From: Quillaja saponaria | Lineage: Eukaryota; Streptophyta; Magnoliopsida; Fabales; Quillajaceae | Direction: 5' to 3' | NCBI GenBank assembly: GCA_029379385.1 | Contig: CM055618.1 | Span: forward strand, 16,097,071-16,161,070 | Length of the DNA: 64,000 nucleotides | Notes under the pieces: generated by a model | What the model was told of the DNA's origin: nothing | The model's input: only the letters and a program-made list of their open reading frames with translations | Database searches by the model: none | Shown here: piece after piece, positions 1 through 12,399 of the stretch | How positions within the stretch are numbered: position 1 is the stretch's first letter | Layout: each line of letters opens with the position of its first letter | Translations under genes and position numbers: made by a program

Positions 1-324
1 TAACAATATGTAGAAGTCAGACATATTCCATTTTAAGCCTTATAAGGACACAGTAATGGCAAAGAATACATTTCTCTCAATAACTGGAACAATGGGCAGA
101 TCTGTTCCTGAGAATGAAAAACCTAAACTGGTACAGCATGAGGCACCCTAAGCCCTTTTTTTAACATGGTCGTACAAGAAAATGACTGTTTACAATAATT
201 ACAAATTGCATATTCCATAAAGTAAACACGCTTAACACAAAACAAACTACAAAAATCAAGTTTAGTGAATACAGTTCCCAGACAAGCAAGATTAACTGAA
301 AAAAGACAGGTTAAAGTCAATCAC

Positions 325-1241
325 CTCATGTAGTGAGTTTCAAGCTGAATACCAAAAGCAGGCATAATCATGACAGACTCTGAATTCAAACACAGATTTT
401 ACCAAAGATGAGAAAAATGTTCCCAAAAAATGAATTGATACATTTTGTAATTTACTGTACCTTTTCCACAAAATAGATATTAGAAACTTTTGGGGCATCA
501 TGGGCCCTTACATATAGGTTCTCTTTCTTTTTTTGTTTTTGCTAACGGATACATAGAGGTTCTCAACTTTCTCAACAGGATTCCAAAGTAATAACTTCAC
601 AAGAAATATGTTTAACAACAAGCTGTAATACACAATGGTAACTGATTGTTCCTGTTAATTTTATGGTCAAAGTGTTAGGAAACAAGAAGTACTAACAAAA
701 ATAGAAGCACATAAAAGTCAAAACCTGAATGTTAATTGTAAAAACCAAGGGATACTAGATGTCATGATGAACTTGAAGACATCCAGTGTTTATTCATTTT
801 TTTCTCTTTTCCATTTCCCTTTTCTTTCTTCCATCAAACACAAGCCTCATTGCAAAACTAATATTAAAACCAGAAGGATTGACACTCTAGTATGCCAAAA
901 ACTAGGCCATATATATTATATAACAAACTTACCGATAATGGAAACAAGTTTTCTTTTAAAAATAGCACCACAAAAATCAATCTTGGACACTAATAATCCA
1001 ACAAATTAGGTGGCAGATACTGCAGAGAACCTTAAAAAAAATATTAACCAGTGATAAGGCATACCTTGAGCAAGTATAGATAAACGCCACATGCTAATAC
1101 AAGAAGCATTATGGTGTACACAAAGAAACTCTTTGCACCACTCCTACTCACGATAATATGGTGCATGTCAATTGCTTCATAAGGATAATTCTGGTCATGC
1201 AAGTAAGTATACCTCCCATTACTTATAGAAGAGTTTACCAT
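325..1241 (-). CDS. PIGH: PIG-H-like GPI-GlcNAc transferase subunit, 5' part (runs off the window start)
   Basis: Partial gene read on the minus strand; its 3' exons lie before position 1. Coding exons I infer: 1241-1065 (59 codons from ATG), 1019-991 (29 nt), 622-568, and about 377-325. PIG-H is a subunit of the ER complex that transfers GlcNAc to phosphatidylinositol, the first step of GPI-anchor synthesis. Visible signs are the N-terminal block NGRYTYLHDQNYPYEAIDMH, a hydrophobic segment (FFVYTIMLLVLACGVYLYLL), a second one (LLLNIFLVKLLLW) ending NPVEK, and SVMIMPAFGIQLETHY, which resembles the PIG-H domain (expected form ESV..PAFGVQLE). The ATG at 1241 follows a possible UTR-intron acceptor. 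The 29-nt exon has a weak donor (TTA|GTGTCC), and the donor after NPVEK (GTTGAG) and the following acceptor are uncertain by a few bases, although frame is kept. The family call is from recall and is fairly firm; small exon edges are not. Confidence 0.75.
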
Positions 1242-1900
1242 TCTCATCAAAATTAAAATTGAAGAAGTCCAATAATTTCTTCTCAGACCTGCATTCATAA
1301 CCCAAAGTCCAAGTGGTTAAAATTCTTGTCTTTCTCCTAAAAAAAGCTTAAATAACACTCATGCAAAACAACATATAGAAGACAATGACAACCATTATCA
1401 AGTTTCATTAAAAAGACCATAAAGCTGTTGAACCAAACAGGAACCCAGGCAGATTCATAAATAATAATAATTAAAAAGTAAATAAAAAACTTCCAAAGTA
1501 AAACCAACCGAAAAAATTTTCCTAAAATAATGCAGTTGCAGAGTGATGAAATATGTCCAAAACTAAAAACAAAAAAGGGTAAAAGAACTAGGGAATGAGA
1601 CATGAAAATGGTGGATTATGCTTACACCTTCTTTATTTGATACAGCTCCAGAAGCCATTGCTGCCAAAAACATCTCCAAGACTAAAAACAGCGACAACAG
1701 AAACACTGGGAAACGACTATTGCCCGTCTCTCCTCTTTCAGCGTTTGTGACCGTCACCCACCTCGTCGGTTGTTGCCTGTCACAAATATCACGATGTCCC
1801 TTGCTACTGGGGAGGAAGCTGAATCTGGTACAGCTTCCAGGATCCGATTAGGACTCCCTCCCTCCCCCACCTCTCTCATTGTGATCTCTCTGAACTATAC
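1242..1900 (-). other. Probable 5' UTR, UTR intron and promoter of the PIG-H-like gene
   Basis: This stretch is more GC-rich around 1720-1900 than its surroundings, as plant first exons often are. On the minus strand an open frame at 1757-1563 begins with an ATG and a hydrophobic run. It has no support as an exon of the PIG-H reading frame, so I treat it as 5' UTR. A plausible acceptor (gatgag) lies directly before the ATG at 1241. Confidence 0.4.
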
Positions 1901-2064
1901 AAAACCCTAATGGGTCTGCTTCAGAGACCAAAACTCGGCCCAAATTTGTTGTCTACTTATCCCAAACATTCCTAATTTTGATAGTCGGAACTTAGAAAGA
2001 ACCAGCTTTGTACTTAAAAATAATAAAAAATAAAAAATCTATTTGGTACTCTTAGTATAGTTTA

Positions 2065-2101
<37 letters not shown>

Positions 2102-3032
2102 TATTTCTCATCCGGGGGTGATTACGAAATTTGATTCGATCCTAAAATTTTAAGAAGATGGCTTGAGGCACCTTCAACTCATCTGGTATAAAATCAAAAT
2201 ACTAGATTAATATTTTTTTCACTTTCTTTTATAAAAAGTGTATAGCCCTATATTTAGGATCCTCCAATCGGTAAAAATTTGCACTAAAACTGCTCACAAA
2301 CACTAGAACTGTTGATAGTAAAGTAATGGGGTTGTCTAATTTCTTTTTGATATCATTAAATTTTATATTTTAGGTATACTAATTTTCCAACAAATTTCAT
2401 GTGAAACAACAATTGGTTGTTACCAATGGATGGTATACAGTCAGAAACTTCTTGCTCCGGTATGCATTTCTCACTTGGGATTATCTATATTACTTTTAAA
2501 TTATGAAAATATAAATGTTAAGGCCCAGTGACAGCAATAATCAAATAAGATGACACAATTATGTTTCAATGGATAGTATACAGCCAGAAGCTTCAAGTGC
2601 TGGTTATCTCCGCCTTTCAGACAAACATTCGTGCAAAAATTTCATTATCAAGTACAAAATGTCAAAACCATGACATTCCCATAGTTTGCAAACAAAAGTA
2701 TCATACGGAAAGCAGCCTGGCAAAACCAAGTAGCTATCATTCTAACAAGACTACTCTCAACAAATGCCAAATTACACTCCAATAAGAAAAGGTAAATCCA
2801 ACCTAGCAAAAACTCATCACAAAAATATCCAACTTGAAATAAGATCGGTTATGTGCTTTTCCCAAATCAGATTATGATCAACTCTATTATCTAAAGCTGC
2901 TACGTTCTATATACCCAAGATTGGGTATGGGTATATTTGCTTTTGTGCCGCCACAATGCCATCACCCACAACAACATAGTCTTTCTAGTCACAATCATCA
3001 GAGAAAAATATTGAACAAAAATGGGTGTCGAG
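1901..3032. other. Intergenic; AT microsatellite and WOX13 3' UTR side
   Basis: No gene seen. An AT dinucleotide run lies at about 2068-2094, followed by a less regular AT stretch. The part near 2800-3030 probably holds the 3' UTR of the minus-strand homeobox gene. The sequence TTTCAATGGATAGTATACAG (2564-2583) resembles ACCAATGGATGGTATACAGT (2422-2441), a small imperfect repeat. Confidence 0.5.
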
Positions 3033-5338
3033 TCAACCCTTCATGCTGTAGTCTCCATCCTCCTGGTATATATTATAGCTCCCAGTCACTTCCATATTCT
3101 CAGCAAGGTAGTCACTCCCTGCAACAATATAGTAGGGATGTAATAGCCAATTTGAGTGTATGCACGCGTCTGAGTTTTAGTGTGTTTGTGACAGACACAT
3201 AAAGAGATTTTAATGTGAAATATAGTTGGGATGTACTAGCATATTTTATTGTATTCATAAATCCATTTGCTTAGCATTGATCCTGAAACTATAAGCAGAG
3301 GTGTTTTTCAATATCTTAATATACAACATTGCACATGGTGCTGAAGTGAATTCAAATTTAGTGTTTTTCACTTAATTGAAAGGTTTAGTTCATGTCACTT
3401 GGGAAATCCTGAAGGAGGGTTAATGCATAGTAGAGGAAAAACCAGAATTTTATATGTACTTTTGGATGTTAATAAATTATCGTAGATGTATCTTCTTCTT
3501 TTTTTGTTTTGATGCAAAAAAATTTAGTAGATATATCAATAATGAATCAAGTGGAAAGCATCCATCACAGGAAAGGAAACAGAAAACCATGCTCACTGTT
3601 TCCATGGTTATGGTTGCTTTTTCAGATCATAAAACCTTTAAAGATCAGATGTCTTGGAAGTTTCTAACATAACAGAAGCATTTCTTAGTTTATATAATAA
3701 ATTTATCAGCAAATAAGAAGACGATGAAAAAGAAAGAGAAGTAGAAGATAAAACATACTTGAGTTTGATAGATCCCCATCAAAAATAGACATTTGGCCAG
3801 CTTTAGTGCTTGATGGATCTAAGTAATGAAGGTCAGAGGACAATTCAGGGTTCTGGAAGCACAATTCTTCAGTACTTGTGGCGGAGCTATGTTGGGACTG
3901 AAACTCCTGAGCTTTTGTCTTCTTATCCTTTGGAGACTCAACTTCTGTCTCAACTTCTGATTCATTATTGTTGTGTTCTGCATTCTGCTGTTTCCGTTTT
4001 GATCGGGCACGCCTGTTCTGGAACCAATTGTAGACATTTGTCTCAGAAATTTGACCATGTTGGCTCAGTTCAGCAGTTATCTCTTTGATCCTTTGCTTGT
4101 TTGGAGTTCCATTCCCTTTATCAAAATGACGCTCAAGAATCTGAAGCTGATGATGTGTTGGAGTCCACCGCTGTCTGGAAGTTATTTTGTGGCCACCAGA
4201 TATCATCAATGGGTCACAGTATAGACTGCCCAGCCTGACCCCTGATGAGGGAGCAAATGAAACAGTATAATGCCGAACATACAGAGACTAAGTAATAAAT
4301 TTAAATATCTTTTCATGTATAATATGTGGAGGAAACATGTAATCTTGAGTAAATGGAGGAGGAAGTGAAGGAAGTCTCAAAATGAAAATTGACTCATGCC
4401 CTTTGAAAACGAGCAGTATATGAATATTCAGGCATATATTTGTTTTAAGGAAAGGTGTGGATGCTACTAACATCATTCTTCAACAGATCAAGCACTATTT
4501 GGTATTCCAAAAATCATCTAGAGTTACAATATATCGAAAAAAGTTTGCACCTTATGCTAGCGATCAAAGCAACACCCGCAAGAAAACACTAAATTAGCAT
4601 TGATTGTGCTAAGTAGAAGTGAAATCACGTTGTGGTTGCTGATCTTTTGACGATCATATATTTATTTCTCATCAACCCCCCTCACAGTGGGGGAAACAAA
4701 TTTAAATATATCTGTTCCATTCCTTTCAAATGACAACAATCTGCCTTCTAGATAGACTGGTAGTCATATTGGAAGAAAGGCATGGATTCAAATAGACTGA
4801 AAACAATAAATTACGGTAACAATATTCATGACTAGCTTGTCCAACTCCAACCCAACATTGACAACAATTACATCCAGAATTGGAATGATCAGAATAAACT
4901 ATGCAGGAGACCAAACAAGACAAAACCACAAATCTATGCTTCCAATAACTGATCAACAAATCACATGGACGGCGCAAAACCTTTACAGTTTATACACCCA
5001 TGTGAGAATTAAAGTTCAGGGTCGATTACTTAAAGGAAATAACTGACAAAAAGGTAATCTTTAGGAACCAAGAAAAAAAAAATGGGTACAGAAACTTTTA
5101 AGAGAAAATTACAAAATTAAGTACCTGCAAGATCCTGGTGGGCTGATAGGGTTTTATGCATCTCGACCAATTGCTCACAAATGGAGGCGTAAACTGAGAT
5201 TTGCTTCCTGAGAGTTTCCAATTGTTCATCCGTCATCACCTTTACATACATTAACCCTCCCCCTCCATTTCCATTAACATTCCCTCCCCGAAGTTCCTCT
5301 CTCTGATGCAGCTGCTGCTGCTTTTCCCATTCCAGCAT
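3033..5338 (-). CDS. WOX13: WUSCHEL-related homeobox protein, WOX13 (ancient) clade, 260 aa
   Basis: Three exons: 5338-5125, 4241-3759 and 3118-3033, all with GT-AG borders, totalling 783 nt in frame. WOX proteins are plant homeodomain transcription factors; the WOX13 clade is the oldest and is linked to growth, fruit patterning and callus/organ reconnection. The clade-specific N-terminal block (residues about 31-71, [20 protein letters not shown] then [12 protein letters not shown]) is present. The homeodomain spans about 93-158 and carries the recognition-helix core [16 protein letters not shown]. An acidic ESEVETEVE stretch follows, then a conserved tail [15 protein letters not shown] supplied by the third exon. 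The start is the first in-frame ATG. The third exon was found by searching for the family C-terminus: its acceptor (ttgcag) and phase fit exactly. Transcribed in the same direction as the upstream TRM-like gene. Confidence 0.93.
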
Positions 5339-7272
5339 ATTTGCTACCTGTGTGTTTGTTTGTGTTTGAAAGAGAGAAATAAACAGGAAGTCAGAAAAGC
5401 ACACAGAATGGGAAAACAATAATAATTAAAAAAAGCACAAGAAAAAGACAAAAGTTGAAATTAGACCAAAAAAAAAGTGGCGTTGTGTTCTTCTCAGCGT
5501 ACGTTAGCATACCCAAGTTTACTGTAAGTTTTGGTTATGGAGGACTTTCTCATCAGTAATTCCTCAAGACCGTTGAGGAAGAAGAAGAATAAAAGAGATG
5601 GCCTTGACTCTTTAAAAAGGATGAATTTTTTTTGTTCTAAGTTTAGAAGTTACCGTTAATTTGTGTCCATCACAAATTTTGATTTTGCAAATTTGAAATT
5701 TAAAGAAAATTTACCATAGTGGGATTCTGTTAAGGGAATATGAATAAATATATTCTTGTTTAATTTGTTCAAATTAATAGCATGATTGATTTGATATATT
5801 TATAATTATTAATTTATTTATTTTTATTTTTCCAATTTACATTGAGAAAGAATTTACAAAAATATTCACAATTATTATTAATCAATTTAAAAAGTTAGAA
5901 CCCCAAAAAAAATTGTTTTGGATTTCCATTTTTATTTGTAGTCATCTTCCAATTTTCTCCATCAATTTCTCTAATTTGTCTCACTAATTTCTTGCACTTT
6001 TTTTTCTAATACAAACAAACACATTGAAAATGCTCATTTACATCAAGTTCACTTTTTAACGGCCCTGATCTAGTTAAACTGGTGTCGGTTGCATCAGATC
6101 CTATGGTCTAAATTTCGACACGTGTAAGAGTGATTCCAATTGAACCTATTGGGGGTCACTAGTCAGTGACATACTCTGAAAGGGTCAGTCTCAGATATGT
6201 CATAGTACTGTGTCTGTTATTCTTTCTGACACACACCTTTTCATGGCAGAATAATTTGGCTTAAATATCTTTAAGATTAACATGGACGTTTTTGTTATTT
6301 TCTCAAATTTTGAAGGATAATAATGTAATTTACCTTTTTATTTTATTTTTACTCTGTTTTTATATATTTATAATTCAGACTTATCATGTTGGAATTTAGA
6401 ATAGAGAATGTTCGTGTAAAAAATAGCATCCAAAAGTTTCAGCATGCATGTGATGTATAATAGAGAAATACACATCTAGAGCTGTATTCAGTGCATTTGG
6501 AGCACAATCCAGGACTTCATGCTGCATTTTTTTCCCTAAACAACGTATTTTAGAGTCTATGACTATGTCTGTTCTGCTTTAGCAACCAAACAAGGGGCCA
6601 AAATTGGTGGAGGTTTAGCTAGGTACTATAGTTGCAGAATTTTATCAGAAGAGGTTTGCATGTTACTATAGTTGGTGGGGATTTGGATCTCACATCTCTT
6701 CTCCCAAAACTGCATTTTATTGTAAAAATAATTTCACCCTTTAATCTTAGAACAGAACTACTCCTCTTCTTAAAGAATAAGAAAGAACAAGAGAAGATCC
6801 AGATGTGGAGACTTGGTCCTAGTTATTATAATAGTGATAATATGAGGTGCATGGAGAGAATTTATCCATGCACGGAGGTTTACTCAGAAGATATTGATTT
6901 CACATGAAATCCATTCACATCTTTGTACCGTGCATCAAGAAATTCTCCAGTACATGAAGCATTTGCCGAACATGAAACTTAAGACTGTCAGAAACTCAAC
7001 CAAAAAATAACCCAATAATATACATGCAGATCATGTACGTACATATTATTACCTCAACTCACTGGTCCTCTATCAGAATCCATCTCCAAAATATATAAAT
7101 ATTCATGGAAAACTCCATTACACGCAGCTACATCAAATCCATGGTAACCCTTCCTTTTAATTTGGATTCCATGCATGCATGTAATGTAATCCTGTATTTA
7201 TTTTGGTTCAATATACAACACAATCTAATCTGAGGATGGTCATATAAATAAATATCTCATAGACTAAACCTA
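5339..7272. other. Intergenic region between WOX13-like and TRM-like genes
   Basis: The first part (to about 5600) should contain the WOX13-like 5' UTR and promoter. The remainder is AT-rich with no coding support. A 91-codon open frame at 6632-6907 (+) has no recognisable family or splice context. The stretch 7000-7272 is probably the TRM-like 3' UTR. Confidence 0.5.
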
Positions 7273-10200
7273 TTACATATCTTTAACAAGTTCTTCAACA
7301 AGATCTGCAATTATTTGACATTCTATCTCTCTTCCAAAAATAATAATCTCATCATTAATCAATCCAGTCCAAGGGACGGATCCTAGATCTCGAGCCACCA
7401 TACTATCAATTGAGTAATAAGAGTTTTCAGCAGAAGGATACAGATATTTGCGGATAATTTTCCACACTAAACCCAATAGTTCATTTCCATGTGGCAGTGG
7501 AAGCATGGAGGAACTAATTAATTTTCTTCTGAATCCAGACATCATCAAAGGTGGTGATCCAAGAACAGAAGAAAGTGCTTCATTTAACAAATCAAGCAAA
7601 ATCTTGTGGTCTACCTGTTTCTCATTTTGATCCTTTATAGAACTTTCATTGCCCTTGGTTGATGTTCTGCAAGATTCTTCTACTTCTTCAAAAACTGATT
7701 TGCCAATAGGATTTGCAAGTGTATCCCCTCGCATTAAAGATTTATCCCATGATCCAGTATATAGACCAGAAACAATAAGCAGATCTCTTATGTAAGATTC
7801 TGACTGGTCGTCTAACGCAATCAACTCAGACTCTATGGCCTCCTGTTCAATTGTTGTGTCCTCACTGGCATGAGACTCCAGTTGATTCAGTTGCCTTCTT
7901 AGATCTGTAAGATCAATAATGATAAGAAAAAAAATATTAATTTAGACTCCAAGTGCCACAACCTGAAAAAGCAAACCAACCTTTTAATTGTATTGATGGC
8001 ATACACCAAAAGTTTCATATATATATATATATATATTTTTTTTATTTTTTTTTGTGCTGCAGTGTTTTAAATTATTAGAAGTCCTCGAGCAGGTGAAGGG
8101 CTGTGGTTATGCATTATGTTTAGGCGCACATAGACAGTGCAGATACATTAAGCACATCTTCACTAGTTTCTGCATAGGCAAACTTTATGGAATAATTGCA
8201 TCATGCATTTGTCGAAGTTCTCTCACCATTCAAATTAGAATTGATCTCTTTAAAAGCCTGTAGAACAACATTGTCCTCTCCTGAAGATACATCTGGTTTT
8301 GATATAGGGCTGAAATATTCAGCAGGCCTCCAAAGTTCTTCATGAGCACTGCTGCATACAGATGCAGGACTAGGTGGCACCTCAGTGCAGTTCTCCTGGG
8401 AACAAATGACAGAAGATTTGGTGATTAGATAACAAAAACACATGGAATATGACAGACAGAATATACATTCATATTATATAGATGTAAGAAAGTGTATTGT
8501 AATCTTACATGCCACTCAGGAACTCTCATGAGAACTGTTGGTCCACTCATGAAATCTCTCAACATAGGATCATAATCATTGCCTTGTGATTCCATTACTG
8601 ACTGAATCTTCTTTCTGAACAGCCGCCCTCTAAGAGCAAGACTATATTTGAAATTGGAAACTTTTTCTTTAAAGTTAAACCTGTCTTTCTTCGGTTTTTT
8701 GACATCAATAGACACAGTCTCAGTGGCTTCAAGCTTCCTTCGGATATGAGCACCAGTTAGAATATGACGGTCCTCTAACAGAAGCTTCCCAAATGATGTT
8801 CCTGACACCGGGGCAGACAAAGATCTAACAAGGTTCCTAGGGGACAATTCCCGGTGGATCACTACACTGTTATCTGGTCCATGTCTGAAAGATCCAGTTT
8901 GCATTTCTTTTTTATCTTCTGTAATTTCCCAGCAACTCGCTCTATTTTCTGCATTCATCGTATCCCGTACTTTCTTTAGTAGAACCTTTTCATTATCTAA
9001 CACAGATGATCTAGAGCTGCCACAAGCTGCTTCAGGGACATCCACATGAGTTTTGCTTTTTTCAACATTCCTTAGTCTCCGAGATAAGAACCTCCTGGAA
9101 TCTCTGTCAATAATTTCTGGGGAACCTGGCCCATCAAACTGAATTTCACTTTTATATGATCTGGTTGATTCTGATCGGAGCAAATTCATTCCAAGGTCTC
9201 TAGTTACACTTTCTCTGACCTGTTTTGCTATATGCTGAGCAATTTGTTTTGGATCTGATGGTTTTTCACTGTAATGGCTCTCAACTCCATTTCCTCTAAC
9301 CACATAACCCCTTTTGACAGCCTTTCCCTGTAATTCACATTTCAGCCTCTCCCTCACCTCGTCAAGAAAATCTTCTATACTACTCCTCTCTTCTAAAGTT
9401 CCTGGAGAACTAATCCAAGAATCTCCATGGTTGTAAACCCCATCAGGACCTGGCTTTAAGATTACTATCCGAGTAGGAGAAGAAGATTTATCCAATCTGT
9501 GTTTAGATTTCATCAGTAATGACTGCTCAAAGTCTCTACTTAATGTTCTGCTTCTATAAAAAGATTCTTTTTGTTTAGCTGGGAACAAGTCCATCATATC
9601 AACATGATGTTGCAAATCACCTCTTTTTTGCGGCCCTGTTTCAAAAGTATGATCCACAGCATTGAGTGCCATCTTTTTCTTATTCAGGTTCTCTTGAGCA
9701 AGCTGCTCTCTGGAATTGCTTCCAGGTTCAACAACCTTGGTACATTCCTTAAATCTTCCTGCTTGCCATGCTTCAAATTCTTTCTTGAACTTCTGTAGCT
9801 GCTCCTCTTGTGGATGCTCTCGTGGCCTTGGTTTTTCTAATCTCTGGCAGCTGGAGAATCCATCATCATCAATGTCCTTATAATGGTAAAATGAGTCCAG
9901 TTCCGTCCTGTATGATTTTGAGTAGGAGTCCTGACCAACTGCTCCCCTTCCATTCTTTGAGAGCTTCTTTCCCACCGTTCCATTTCCTTTGTCGTTTGAT
10001 TGAATAGTGGATTTTGTGTCAAATGGCATCATATCTATCCCCATCAATCGCGCAACAATGCTGGGTGCATTTCCTCTGGTGTTCGATTGTTTGGATAGTT
10101 CCTCATTGATCAATTTATTCATTGAAGCCTCAGTTGAAGCACAGTCATTCCCCAACAAGTCTTCTTCGAATTGATAATAGTGCTGAAAGTACACAGAAAT

Positions 10201-11042
10201 ATACATATGCATAAGTGAAGGGAGACCGAGAGAGAGAGGGAGCAAAATATTATCACAATATATACAAATCACTTGTTTCATTCACATAGGTCAGAATGGG
10301 AAATGCTATTTAAAGAAATGAGTCGCCATATAAACAGGGGAAAAGAAAAAAATAAAATATGACAATCGTCTTGAATAATAAGACCCATGATTGAGATTTA
10401 TGCAATTAAACAAGGATATAGAAGAGAAGGAGAAATTTATTGTACGAGTTCATCTCTTTTAAGGGAGGCTAATATTTACAAAAAATGAAGGCAAAAGAAT
10501 TTGGCGACATTTATACAAATACATTTGCAGTCAGAAATCAAGATGATTCTTGCCAGTCACTCCCACCCAAAGCATTCATTCTTAAAGTCAACCGTATCAG
10601 ACACAATTGGAAGCACAGTGATTGAGGATTCAAGGAAATATAAAGAGGAAAGAGAACGAGGTTGCGATCCACTATAAATCAGATACAACAAGTCATGCGA
10701 GAAGAACTTACTGGTACTTCTGTTTCAGGACAGTAGCTCTGCCTCCAAGACGCTTCTGCTTGCAGCTCCAGGCTATTTCGAGGAGCTTCAACGCCTGTAG
10801 AGCACACAATATGACAGATAAATTAATGGCAGTCTACCAAAAGAATCCTAATTGATAGTTAGCCTTAGAAATGGTCCAAAATTCTTAATGACTAGTTACT
10901 AGTTAGCAAAACTGTCTTGTTTCAAGTTCATTGAGAGCATCGGCATAACAATAATAAGATACCATGAAAATAAAAAAGCTATAAATTTAACAAAAGACTT
11001 ACCACAGTGATGTCTCTTATGAGTTTTAACTTTCCTAGCCAT
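7273..11042 (-). CDS. TRM/LONGIFOLIA-type protein with DUF3741 motif and DUF4378, 865 aa
   Basis: Five exons: 11042-11003, 10794-10712, 10182-8509, 8395-8227 and 7904-7273, all GT-AG, 2598 nt in frame. The family (TON1 Recruiting Motif proteins, including LONGIFOLIA) organises cortical microtubules and the preprophase band, usually through TON1 and PP2A binding. What is seen: a basic N-terminus (MARKVKTHKRHH), the motif SIVARLMGIDMMP (from residue 82), a long, low-complexity charged middle region with several Ser-Pro sites, and a C-terminal DUF4378 (about 686-865) with YIRDLLIVSG near its start and VARDLG...PW and LVEELVKD near its end. The short first exon was chosen because its phase joins cleanly to exon 2 and its ATG starts a basic peptide. 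Which TRM subgroup it belongs to is not certain; Arabidopsis TRM26 is a candidate by genome position. Confidence 0.88.
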
Positions 11043-12083
11043 GCTTCCCTGATTGAAGTAAAAAATGTGCAATAAGCTTCCCATACAGATAGAGGATCTA
11101 ACAAAAGAATCTCATATCCTTCCTGCTTCCATGTCTTACCCCATAAAATCTTAAGGTGATTTTTGACTTTTTAGTGATAAAAATAAGTGACTCTTGAACT
11201 CGGTTAGTATTCTGCAAAACCACGAAATAACGAGAGAATAAATATGAGCAGTCAGTTGGAATCCAACTCTGTTGACTAGAATGGAAAATGATTCAAATGA
11301 TAGATAATAGCCTGTTTCTATCACTTACTGGTTCACACATCAGAAAACATATGAAGATCAGTCAGTTTTCTTACAAAAAACTTACAGACAATATAAGCCT
11401 CTGAAGGTATTTTGGATACTAAAATCATCCACTCAGTTTAAACGATGACAATAAATAACTGGGTGCATCTAGAGAGGAAAAAGAAAAGGAACATTGCTGT
11501 CTTGTGGTCTATGTTATATAAAGAAAACCCAATAAGGCAATAATATTATCTCAAATTGAAAAAAAAAAAAAAAAAAGTAATTAAGAAACGTTTTGACCAA
11601 CAGATTCTAGTTTGAGCTAAGGCATATGAAGCAATACATCACAAGATTCATACGAACAAACAAATAAGCTAAATTTCAAGGTTTGATTTTTATCTCAACA
11701 GAAACAAAGAATGTCAATCAACAGCAGGAATTGCATCACTTGCGGCAAAATATGTTGAACCTTAGAATTTCAGCCATAGTTGAACCAAATGCAAAACAAT
11801 TTTAGCTGGCTCTAAAGCCATCGACATTGTGTAATACAAGATTCACTGACCCAATTTTCTAATATTTTCTTAACAACCAAACACCTCAATGGAGTGTCAG
11901 AAAACTTAATTCAACTTACCACAGAGAGAACCCAGAATCTGAAAAATACAATGTATACACTACTGAACTGTCAGTTTTGAAGCCAACTTAATTCAATTTG
12001 AAAAGCAGAACTGGTTGTTGTTAAAGAGAGACATTGCTCGAAACATGTGGAGATTTGGAGTTGGTCGAAATTAACGAATCGAA

Positions 12084-12236
12084 ATGGGGAAGAGGGTGTT
12101 GTCAAAGAAAAGTGGAAATGAAAAGCTACAAATAAATTATACAAACAATGAAAGTGATTCTGAGGAAAAAGCTACGGTTCTCAGGAGAGTGAAAGTCTAT
12201 GACTCCATTACTAAAATAAGCAACCAGAACGAAAAG
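12084..12236 (+). CDS. Possible small first exon of an unrecognised gene
   Basis: An ATG opens a 51-codon frame beginning MGKRVLSKKSGNEKL, followed at GAAAAG|gtacct by a good donor-like site. It lies about 1 kb upstream of, and divergent from, the TRM-like gene. It is lysine-, serine- and asparagine-rich with an acidic patch (NESDSEEK). I do not recognise a family and found no convincing second exon in the AT-rich 3.9 kb that follows. It could be a remnant, a first exon of a non-coding RNA, or chance. Confidence 0.2.
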
Positions 12237-12399
12237 GTACCTCTCCTACTTTTTCTTATTTATTCCTTGGTCATTCTATTTTTTTCTTTTTCTAATTGTA
12301 GTTTTTATGGTAATAAAACTCTAAGATCTAAGACCAAAGGAGTTGGCCGAGTAGTAAAAAATATATGTTTTTTTGGATGATTTTCTAGATTTGAATATC

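Noticed and set aside
1563..1757. Minus-strand ORF with a signal-peptide-like start, considered as exon 1 of the PIG-H-like gene
   Set aside because: The family N-terminus is supplied by the ATG at 1241, and joining this ORF adds a segment not expected in PIG-H. More likely 5' UTR.
6632..6907. 91-codon plus-strand ORF
   Set aside because: No family resemblance, no splice context, and located in AT-rich intergenic sequence.
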